This document shows positions 33,262 through 43,270 of a DNA stretch of 64,000 nt, in pieces. The notes beneath the pieces are model-generated. The model was not told the origin of the DNA, did not search any database, and worked only from the letters and a program-made list of their open reading frames with translations. The position numbers were made by a program, and so were the translations under genes. Origin of the DNA: Pelodera strongyloides (taxonomy: Eukaryota; Nematoda; Chromadorea; Rhabditida; Rhabditidae); the NCBI GenBank assembly GCA_036852015.1, contig JAANDG010000434.1:1-64000 (forward strand), given 5' to 3'. How positions within the stretch are numbered: the stretch's first letter is position 1; each line of letters begins with the position of its first letter.

Positions 33262-34972
33262 CCGGAGTTGGGTCGGTAAAACCTCTCTTTCGAGTCGGGT
33301 CCACCGTGATTTGCACATTACCGTGGCCCACAAATTACACTACATAACGGTACCAAATGTTTATTGTGAATAATAAAGACGTACATATGACTAAACATTC
33401 AAAGTTGACGGAGTTTTAACTATTCTTCCATTGTCCAGTATTAGAATCAGGCAGTTGAATACCTCTTTTGTGTTGTAAACTTCCATGGAGCTGGCCTCCA
33501 GTGTCTAAGTGTATTAAATTAAATAGTAAATGAAAATATAACACTTCTGCGAAGATTACAAACTATTAGTAACATATACTTCTACGACTGTGGATATATT
33601 GACCGATGAGAACCTTTACCACATCATACTCATACCCTTACCATAGCATAAACTTACTTATTGTATCGTGTTTCATTCCATTTGTTTCCTTGCGTGAACG
33701 TCCACCATCCAGTGAGCAATGGTAGCTGTGACAGCAATGAGTTAATTGAGGAAAAAAAATAAAGGAAATATAGTCAAATTATAACGAAACTTGTAATTTT
33801 CTATATTTTGTAATCCTAATTATCGTATTCCTAATATTTTCAGATGTTATCTAATTTAATTTAATTTAATTTAATTATATTTTTATATAGCATCGTATAA
33901 CTCTACATTTCGTTGTAATTGTGTGCAGAACTTTAAAAAATTTGAAAAAAAAACATCGTGAAAAATGTGTTGTGCAGGCTGCAGTGCGTGTCAGTTGGTT
34001 CAGACCTGTGTCAGTCTTGGGTCATTTTGACATAGACTGGCATGGTGTTTGTATCACTGTTGATTTCTACGGTAATGCTACACTATTTGAATTGCCAAAG
34101 GGTCGGCACTGCAAATTGCAGTCATATTTAGTGTCGGAAGTGGGATCGAAAGCATAATTTGGCCGGGCATCCACATAGATCTATATCGGGGATCCTTTGT
34201 TTTAGTTAGGGGACAATTAACAATAGTCATATTTAGACATCTAAATCTGAGTCGGTATTTTAACTGAACTTTTCCTTCTCGGAATCTCATCTCGGAATAG
34301 TCGTACATTAAAGAAATAGCATGCAAATTCGGAGAACGGGACAATTCCGAGATGAAATTCCGAGATGGGAAACTTCAGTTCTGAGCAGAAAATTTTTTTA
34401 AATCATAACGTAGACGAAAAAGGGCTGCAATGAGCGTAGGGCCAATTGGGACAGACCCGCAGGTACATGGGTCATTTAGACAGGGTTACATGGAGTCACT
34501 GTTGATACCTACGGTAATGCTACACTATTTGAACTTCTGAACTGCCAAAGGGTCGGCACTGCATATTTCAGTCATATTTAGTGCCGGAAGTGGGGTGGAA
34601 AGCCATAAGTTTGGCGGGCATTGGATAGGAGCTTACAAGAGATCAGTGTCATTGTGTTTGCAACACTATTTGTTCTGTTAAAGGGACGGCACTGCAAATT
34701 TCAGTCATATTTAGTGCCGGAAGTGGGTGGAATGCCACAATTTGGGCGTGCTCAACATATATCTCTGTTGCGGATTACACGAGACATACGCCTCGGAAGT
34801 ACTGTTCCGCTCTTTCAACTTTTACTATATTTATTCAGCTTTCGCGAAGCACGCAGAATCGAAACATGGATTGCTCTGTTTCGTTAGGGGACAAACTATT
34901 TTCATTGTTCTAATTTATAAGCTAAATTTTTATTGAGAAAAAAAAAACATTATCATCTAAACGAAAATTAAA
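33262..34972 (+). repeat. Tandem duplication, first copy (about 1.7 kb)
   Basis: Starts GCCGGAGTTGGGTCGGTAAA and ends AAACGAAAATTAAA. Contains GGGTCGGCACTGCAAAT-type blocks, a small inverted pair built on TCTCGGAATCTCATCTCGGA, and a TTCAGCTTTCGCGAAGCACG block. The second copy follows directly. No coding region recognised. Confidence 0.9.
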
Positions 34973-36945
34973 GCCGGAGTTGGGTCGGTAAAACCTCTCT
35001 TTCGATTTGGGTCCACCGTGATTTGCACATTACCGTGGCCCACAAATTACACTACATAACGGGACCGAATGTTTATTGCGAATAAAAAATATATAGTAGA
35101 TGACTAAACATTCAAAGTTGACGGAGTTTTAACAATTCTTCCATTGTCCAGTATTAGAATCAGGCAGTAGAATGCATCTTTGATGGAATTTCAAAGAGTT
35201 GGCCTCCAATGTCTAAATGTATTAAAGCGAAATACCGGCCGGTTTTTGAAACGTATTGCATAGACCTGCTTTCTCATGCAGCATATGCAAATGAGCGAAA
35301 ATTAAAATAAAAACTAGACCCCCAATTAAATTAGACCCCCACTTTGCATAAATGCTTACGAATGCAAGTACTTGAGATGCGTTTCAAAAACCGGACGGTA
35401 TTTCGCTTTAAATTAAATAGTGAATGAAAATAAAATACTTCTGCGAAGATTACAAACTATTAATAACATCTGCTTCGACGAATGTGTCTATATTGACCGA
35501 TGAGGACCTTTACCACATCATAAAACTTACTTATTTTATCGTGTCTCATTCCATTTGTTTTTTTTTTTTGCCTGAACGTGCACCAGCCAGTGAGCAATGG
35601 TAGATGTGGTACCAATAAGTTGATAGAGGAAAAAATAAAGGAAATATATACAGAACAAAACTTGAAGAGTGCAGAACTTTAAAAAATTTGAAAACATCGT
35701 GAAAAATTCGATGTGCATGCGGAAGGGCTGCAATGCGGGTCAATTGGGTCAGACCAGTGTCAGGCTTGGGTCATTTAGACTGGCATGGTGTCACTGTTGT
35801 TTTCCACGGTAATTGTACTGTTAAAGGGACGTCACTGCAAACTTCAGTCATATTTAGTGATAATAGTTCTAAAGCCATAAGTTCGGCGGGCATTGGGAAG
35901 GATGTTGATTTCTACGGTAATGCTACACTAGTTGTTCTGTTAAACGGTACTGCAAATTGCAGTCATATTAAGTGTCGGAAGTGGGACCGGAAGCATAATT
36001 TGGCCGGGCATCCACATAGATCTATATCGTGGATCCTTTGTTTTAGTTAGGGAACAATTAACAATAGACATATTTAGACATCTAAATCTGAGTCGGTATT
36101 TTAACTTAACTTTTCCTTCTCGGAATCTCTTCTCGGAGTAGTCGTACATTAAAGAAATAGCATGCAAATTCGGAGAACGGGACAATTCCGAGATGAAATT
36201 CCGAGATGGAAAACTTCAGTTCTGAGCAAAAAATTTTTTTTAATCATAACGTAGACGAAAAAGGGCTGCAATGTGCGTAGGGTCAATTGGGTCACCCGTG
36301 TCAGGTACTTGGGTCATTTAGACAGGGTGACATGAAGTCACTGTTGATTCCTTCGTAATGCTACATTATTTGAACTTTTGAACTGCCAAAGGGTCGTCAC
36401 TATAAATTGTAGTCGTATTTAATTCCGGAAGTAGGGTCGAATGCCATAAGAATTGGGTAGGCGATTAACAGACAGAGATCAGTGTCACTGTTCATTTCTA
36501 CGGCCCTACACTATTTGTTCGGTTAAAGGGTCGGCACTGCAAATTTCAGACATATTTAATTCCGGAAGTGGGGTGGAAAGCCATAAGTTTGGCGGGTATT
36601 GGATAGGAGATCAAGAGAGATCAGTGTCACTGTGTTTGCTACACTATTTGTTCTGTTAAAGGGACGGCACTGCAAATTTCAGTCATATTTAGTGCCTGAA
36701 GTGGGGTGGAATGCCACAATTTGGGCGTGCTCAACATATATCTCTGTATTACACGAGACATACGCCTACGGAAGTACTGTTCCGCTCTTTCAACTTTTAC
36801 TATATTTATTCAGCTTTCGCGAAGCACGCAGAATCGAAACATGGATTGCTCTGTTTCGTTAGGGGACAAACTATTTTCATTGTTCTAATTTATAAGCTAA
36901 ATTTTTACTGAGAAAAAAAAACATTATCATCTAAACGAAAATTAA
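34973..36945 (+). repeat. Tandem duplication, second copy (about 2 kb, with M1 inserted)
   Basis: Repeats the order of the first copy with high identity. Differences are an M1 element at 35,222-35,411 and extra internal GGTCGGCACTGCAAATTTCA blocks near 36.4-36.55 kb. The units inside look like further small duplications. Confidence 0.9.
35222..35411. repeat. M1 element, copy 6, with an empty site in the sister repeat
   Basis: First copy at 33.51 kb reads GTATTAAATTAAATAG. Here it reads GTATTAAAGCG ... CGCTTTAAATTAAATAG. The element therefore added itself at TTAA (or TA) with a duplicated target. Confidence 0.95.
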
Positions 36946-37098
36946 AGAAAAATACTTAAATATTTATTAACACAGAAATGTGTGCATCAATGATCAATAT
37001 GATGAAAGATATTCAGGAACACTTGAATGACCGCAGTTGTGATTATCTTGTACAAATTAATATAAGTGTTCGTACATTAAACTTAAAATAATATTTGA

Positions 37099-37985
37099 TT
37101 GAAAGGGACAGGCCAATCAACGTAATCCTATATTTAAGAAAAGTTCATAATGTACATAAAGCATTTTTATTACACTATATACAAAACAAATTTCGCCGAA
37201 ACTCACCCTGGGGAACTTTTCAATGAGCTCATCGTAAATGTATACCGTAAAGCTGCACTTGTCCAAGGTGCATATTCAAATTTAGCTCGCATTTTAATTG
37301 CATGATAAATTTGCATAGACAGCTTCGATATCTGCAGTTTTACGGTATTTAATATACGAAGAGCGCATCGGAAAAAGTCCTTGTGGGTGAGAGTAGGTGA
37401 AATTTGGTTTTTATATATAACCAGTAGGCTCACGCCGCCTGCGGCGACTTACATGGAAATCTTATTATATAAAAGAGTAACTGTAGCGTAATTTGCATAC
37501 CGATGTGCGTTACGGAAATGCAACTTTTCGTGTTCGGGTATAAAAAGAGTGTCGCAACTCAATAGCGAAGTATGCATATGCAATTGTTTCCTATTATGTG
37601 AATTTCTTATGATGCGTTCGAAACTTTGTATATAAGTATGCCCATGCTAAACCAATCATATTTCCATGTAAGTCGCTGCAGGCGGCGTGAGCCGACTGGT
37701 ATCAAATATGATTGGTTTAGCATGGGCATACTTATATACAAAGTTTCAAACGTATCATAAGAAATTCACATAATATAAAACAATCGCATATGCATACTTC
37801 GATATTGAGCTGCGACAATCTTTTTATACCCGAACACGAAAATTTGCATTTCGTAACGCACATCGGTATGCAAAGTAGGCTACAGTTACTCTTTTATATA
37901 ATAAGAAGATTACTTTATATACATAATGAACATTTCGTATTGAACAACATGAACATTGGTTTAGTGATGGGCCTCGTCCCTTTAA
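37099..37985. repeat. M5 element a, about 0.89 kb with a large internal inverted repeat
   Basis: Ends TTGAAAGGGACAGGCCAATC and GATGGGCCTCGTCCCTTTAA. Inside, arms of about 220 bases (37,445-37,665 and 37,700-37,915) are inverted copies of each other. Examples are TTGGTTTAGCATGGGCATAC and its inverse, and CCGAACACGAAAA. The motif GCTCACGCCGCCTGCGGCGA appears inverted at 37.43 and 37.68 kb. Confidence 0.88.
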
Positions 37986-38367
37986 AATTTGAACTTGAAA
38001 ATGAAAATTTGAAAAATCACAACGAAGGGAAAACAACAATAATTTCAACGCATTGGGCATTCCTGCAAATTACTAAAAAGGAAAACGCAAGCTGAGGAAT
38101 ACTCTTTACATCGCATATATATGCTTACTTACGTGGTTAATTCACGAGATAATTAAGGACTTGACCAAACAATTATAAATGTGCTTATTTCGAAGAATTG
38201 ATTCCAATGAAATTGAACGTTCCGCGTAATACAATTTTTAAATTACTTGTATTCCCATACAAGAATAAAAAAAGCCAAAATGCTTGGACGATAGTCCGCT
38301 TTACAACAGGTGCTCTTTAAAATAGATAGTGAGGTAAAAGAATTTCCACAATACAATACATATTGAC

Positions 38368-39199
38368 TTAAAGGGAGGGGGCCCATCAAAAAGAACCTAG
38401 ATTTAGCACTTGTTCGTCGTGTTTATGAAGGGTGATTATTATATATATGCGCTACTAAAGTCCAGATTTATCCCGCCGAAGATTTTCGGTGTCGATAATC
38501 GGAGAACTGTACCGTAGACGAACAACATTGCGCCCTTATTTCCTTGCCGCGTTTCCCGGGGGAATATAGCTATATAGACAGATACTCTCCCGGGTCCCAA
38601 TCAGAGCAGGTATCCTCGGGAGACACGGTATGAAAATAGAGGTGCAATTGTTGTTCTCCCACGGTATATAGTTCTCCGATAATCGGCACCGAAAATTTTC
38701 AGAAGGATAAATCTGGCTGAAATTTGGTAGTGCATATCTTATTATATAAAGTTGGGAGCTTTGTTTGTGCGTTTGTTTGTACCTTTGGATGATGTGCGTT
38801 ACGCACAGATAGCAGGATTGGTTCAGTAGTACACGTTTCCGTGCACTGAGCCACCTCACTTCCGAGCCCCTCTCACAACCGTACAAAAAAGGCTGCATAT
38901 ATGGATATGTGTGGTGTATCGTTCGGGCGTTTCCGCGGCGCTCAAAGTACCAGGTGTAAACTACAAAGAACATGCAAATCTAGAGCAACAAAAGAAGGGA
39001 CGAAGCGAGGATTTTGGCATATGATCCTTGCCCTTTTTTAACTGATTTTTAATCTACGTTTCCCGTATGCATAAAATAGTGAATTTACTAGAAAGTCGCC
39101 TCGGGCGGCGTAGCCGGCTGGTATTATGATAAACATCCTTTATAAAAAGTATGAAAACATGCTAAATATAGGTTTATTTTGATGGGCCTGTCCCTTTAA
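38368..39199. repeat. M5 element b, about 0.83 kb
   Basis: TTAAAGGGAGGGGGCCCATC to GATGGGCCTGTCCCTTTAA, TTAA on both sides. Holds an inverted pair at 38,468-38,517 and 38,661-38,712 (GATAATCGGAGAACT and inverse). Near the right end is AAGTCGCCTCGGGCGGCGTA, shared in inverted form with 63.54 kb. No long ORF. Confidence 0.88.
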
Positions 39200-39339
39200 T
39201 GTTAGTCTGCCAAGGGCCACTCATGCCTTGTAAAACACTTCAACAATATAACTGCATTTCTTTGTTTTATACTTTTGAAGATGGAAAACCAGCGCCCATG
39301 CTCCTCGTACATATACACTATTTATATGATAAATATAAT

Positions 39340-40165
39340 GGGCTATTTTTGCAGCCGGCTACGCATCCTGCGGTTTTCGAGCCGAGCCGCTTTTCTGTCA
39401 GGGCGTGGCTACGGCTATAGCCGTAGTCGCTACCAAAGAAGCATGCGGCTACGGCTATATCCATAGCCGTTTCTTGAACAAAGAGCGGCTATGGCTGTAA
39501 GCCAATCCATTGGCAGCGTGAATAGTCGGCTATTCTAAGCAGCTAAATATTATTTTTTGAAAAGAGGTGAAAAACACCAATTATTTATCGCAAATTTCAA
39601 AATGCGATGTCATTATGCAAAAAGAATGCGTCAAACAAGAAAAATATACGCTAAGATGAATCCAAATATGCGCAAACAGCTGCCTAACGACAAATAATGC
39701 AACTATTTATAATTTGAACACAATATAAACTCAAATAATGGCAAATTTTCTAATAAAACACAATAAAATTATTAAATAATAACATTTTTGGGCCCGATAA
39801 AAAAAGTAGTTTTCGATCGATTTCCGATAGAAGATTGTTTCTACTATAATATTACGGTGGTTTTGGTGCTTTATGGGCAAAACCATGCTAATTTCAGAAA
39901 AAAGAACTCGAAAATTCATATGTATTCATTTAAAATAGCCGAATATTTATCTATCCTAATACTGTTATTCGGCTTGTCGAGTAGCCATCTTTACAGCTGA
40001 GCAGATATGCGGCTCGGTGCGTAGCCGCTGCAGTGGCTACCCGTGAAGCCGGCTATGACTGTATCCACTGCAATGAGTGCGCGTAAAGCTGACTTTCCGT
40101 GTATTCACAGAGCGGCTAGCCGGATCGGCTATTTCTGTAACCGATTTGACACCGCTCTACTTGGA
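39340..40165. repeat. CGGCTA-rich element, hAT-like right terminus
   Basis: GGCTATTTTTGCAGCCGGCT at the left, CGATTTGACACCGCTCTACTT at the right. CGGCTACGGCTAT repeats lie near both ends and the core (39.54-39.99 kb) is AT-rich. No transposase seen; the left end is uncertain. Confidence 0.55.
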
Positions 40166-40499
40166 GACCCAGTTCGCTGATTGAAGAAATAAGCCCCTAG
40201 CGAAATCCCATTAACTTTGTAAACATCTTTACCATTTTTTTGTGCCCGTGGAAAGAACCTTGCACTTTTCCTCGGAAAGGGATATTTCCCAATTAGTTTA
40301 GTCATGCGATGTGTTTGCTACGGCATTAGTGGAATCTTCAGGTTTATAGTTACAAAACAGCTTGAAATCATCAGCGAAACATTGATATTAGGGGATGTCA
40401 TTTTGTCATTTTGTCATTGTCGTTGTCATTTTAAGAGTTAGAGAAAACACTCGTGTCAAGATTTAAACGGGACCGGTAGTGGAGTTTTTAGCCGTAATT

Positions 40500-41000
40500 A
40501 CACTGTAACTCAAGAGTTGCGCGCTGAAACAATTTGCAGGTGTTTTCCGCAAACGAATGATCGCGGAACGCGTTTTTTCACCGGATTTGTTTGCCGTTTT
40601 GGTGCGGGAACCCAAAAAGTTGCGGAAACGGTTGCAGCGAAGTTGCTGAATGTGCAAAAAGAAAGCAACACTCTTGTTAGATGCAAGCACTGCTTCGCTC
40701 TTTCATCTTTTGGTATATTTATTCAGCTTTCGCGAAACACGCAGGATCGAAACATGGATTGCTTTGTTTTAGTCACATTTTAGTCATGTATATCGAAATT
40801 TTTACGGAGCAAAAAAATGTATAATAATCTAGACGAAAATATAAAAATAATAAGGCTATTGAATTTTTCCAACCTACTATTCGAACAATGTAGCAGCTAT
40901 GCATATCGTGTGCGTAAACCATACACATACTTGCGTAGGATGCAGAGCTAGGCCAAACGGCGAATACTATAAAAAATATCGAAATATACCTTTACCAACC
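40500..41000. repeat. Second copy of the 21.8-23.0 kb repeat mixture
   Basis: GGTGCGGGAACC, TTGCGGAAACGGTTGCAGCG, then TTCAGCTTTCGCGAAACACG and AGGCCAAACGGCGAATA blocks, in the order found between 22.1 and 22.83 kb but partly inverted. Unclassified. Confidence 0.6.
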
Positions 41001-41089
41001 GGATGAAGAGCCCCCTACAGGGCTCTTTTCCGTCTGGAGGAATCGGTATTCGGCCGCGTGTCTCTTTCAAAATTATAGTTCTACAATTG

Positions 41090-41849
41090 TTAAAGGAAGA
41101 GGCCCATAAGAACAAAGTTTTCCTCAATTTATTTGTACAGAATGTCCGAAATTTCAGAAATATTATTGTGAAAACCGCAATGCTTGAAGCCTAGAACTCA
41201 CTGAGTAATTCTCCGGCAAACAGTTCTGCCAGGTGCCGTAGCCAGAAATTTTTTTGCGCTTTTAGGGCATTACTCTATTGGAAACGCTTCTTTATAAACG
41301 TAGGAATAATCTTTATTCGTTTGACCATTATTAGGTAGAGAAAGAATGCAAATGAACGGATATCAACCGTAAAAAGAACTTTTATGTGTGGCACGTTTAG
41401 GATTGTTGAGAACGTGAACGCGTAGTACTTTTGTTGAGGTAACGTGGCTAAGCTAAACTAAAAATATAAAATACGGGTTGGCTGTTTGTGTGGGACCAAG
41501 TTCTTTGATTCGCTATCATCATCGTTTTCTTTATTAACCTTGTGGAATTACAATCGATATACTGTTGGTGGAAATTATTTCCAAGTATCTATAATATCAT
41601 CTACTTTGATTTTTCTTTTTCATCGTCTCTCACGGCGTTGCGCTCTTTTAATGAGTATAATAAATATTCAAATATAAAAAGGAATTTTGACGTTGCTGAC
41701 TGCGGTACCTGGCCGAACTGTTTTACGGGGAATAACTCTGTGAGTTCCAGGCTTCACGCAATGCGGTTTTCACGATAATATTTCTGAAGTACCGGACATT
41801 CTATACAAGTATGGAGGACAACTTTCTTCTCGTGGGCCTCTTCGTTTAA
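41090..41849. repeat. M4 element, long form (about 0.76 kb)
   Basis: TTAAAGGAAGAGGCCCATAA at the left, CTCGTGGGCCTCTTCGTTTAA at the right. Inverted arms of about 150 bases carry CAGAATGTCCGAAATTTCAG and its inverse. The core (41.48-41.67 kb) is the inverted copy of CHK-2 intron 11 sequence. The right TTAA is shared with an M1 element. Confidence 0.85.
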
Positions 41850-42076
41850 AGCGAAATTTTATGTGTGCGTAATAAATTATTATTATAATTATTTAAATAC
41901 CGGCCGGTTTTTGAAACACATCGGGTTATTATGCGTCATATGTAAATTATGCGTCATATGTAAATGAGCATAATTTAGCATAAAAAATAGATCCCAATTA
42001 GACCACACTTCGCATAAATACATAAGAATACAGTTGTCCACGATGCGTTTCAAAAACCGGGCGCTATTTCGCTTGA
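41846..42076. repeat. M1 element, copy 7, interrupted near its left end
   Basis: TTAAAGCGAAAT is followed by about 38 extra AT-rich bases before ACCGGCCGGTTTTTGAAACA resumes. The right end is GCGCTATTTCGCTTGAA. A 24-base direct repeat (ATTATGCGTCATATGTAA) is inside. Confidence 0.85.
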
Positions 42077-42117
42077 ACAGACAACTTCCGCTATTCCTAC
42101 ATTGTTGTTTCTAATTG

Positions 42118-42400
42118 TATTTCTCTCTCTCTCCCTCTATCTCTCTTTCTCTCCCTCTCTCTCTCACCCTCTATCTCTCTCTCTCTCCCTCTGTCTCTCT
42201 CTCCCTCTATCTCTCTCTCACTCTCTCTCTCTCTCTCTCTCTCTCGTTTCTTATTCTCACGCTCTCTCTTCCCTGTTCCTTTCACTCTTGTTCTTATTCC
42301 TTCTCTAAGTCTCACACTGCTCCTCGAAAATTCTATTTTATACTTATTACTCTATCTGTCTCTCGCTCACTCTCTTTTCCGTCTTCTCTCTCCCGAGTGT
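42118..42400. repeat. (CT)n microsatellite
   Basis: Interrupted CTCTCTCC and TCTCTAT runs, densest at 42,120-42,245. Serine/leucine-rich or arginine/glutamate-rich ORFs over it are repeat artefacts. Confidence 0.95.
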
Positions 42401-43072
42401 ATGCATTTTCCATATTCTCTTTATTTTTCGCAAATTCCTAACGACGCTTTCTCCCTTTCTCCTCTCTTCCACTTTTTTTTTGTGCGTGTGCTTTTGCGAT
42501 ACTCTTGTCAGCAAGTGCTATCTGTGGTTGCGAAAAGATCGTACCCGGTAACCAAATGGTCTTCGGTGCCAAATTTTCGTGACCGGATACCAACGGTTTT
42601 CCTTCGGTCTCAGTGACTCCGACGTGGAGTTCGATTTTCAAATTTCATTTTCACGCTCCACAATGCCTGTCCGGGTTGGAGCTAACGGAAGGTCATAATT
42701 AGGTCATAAGTACGTTTGGTGTATTATAAACTAAACAATATCGCAAACTTTTATTCGAAAAAAACTAACAAAAACGTTTAGATTCTACTCAACACTGCGC
42801 ATTATTTGCTACTTAAACTTGGTCGCAGATAAAGATTCTGACCAAACGGATACATGCACAAAAACACCATACAAACAAATATATAAAAGAAATCTTATGT
42901 AAACAAAGTAATCAAGAAAAGAAGTTATTATCAACATTTAATATGCTTACCATAAAAGTTCACTAGCTAACAACGAGGTCTACGAATCTATTTATTAGAT
43001 TTAAAAAAAATCTTTCTGCACTTCTTTATAGAGTCGGTGATATGACAATTATCTTTTATCAATGATGTTACC
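42401..43072. other. Sequence downstream of GT11-D, no gene seen
   Basis: AT-rich, without recognisable repeat termini. A minus-strand AATAAA at about 42,989-42,994 could end GT11-D transcripts. Confidence 0.4.
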
Positions 43073-43263
43073 TTAAAGCGAAATACCGCAAAATGCGAAA
43101 TACATTTTTGAAACACATCGTGTAGACGATTTTGCAGCATATGCAAACGATAAATTAGAATAAAAAAATTCGAGCTAAATTCGAGCAAATTAGCATAAAT
43201 ACGTAAGTACGTAAGTATTCAATTGTCCGCGATGCGCAAAAACCGGCTGGTATTTCGATTTAA
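43073..43263. repeat. M1 element, copy 8, touching the 3' end of GT11-D
   Basis: TTAAAGCGAAATACCG at the left and CGGCTGGTATTTCGATTTAA at the right. Its right end is seven bases from the GT11-D stop codon at 43,271, so it forms the start of that gene's 3' UTR. Confidence 0.9.
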
Positions 43264-43270
43264 TTCGAAT

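Noticed and set aside
33262..36945. Repeated short ORFs (for example at 34.62-34.94 and 36.6-36.91 kb)
   Set aside because: They occur in duplicated repeat DNA, differ by frameshifts between copies and show no domain.
42102..42441. Ser/Leu-rich and Arg/Glu-rich ORFs
   Set aside because: Translations of a CT/GA microsatellite. The same applies at 48.74-49.0, 59.15-59.5 and 61.66-62.06 kb.
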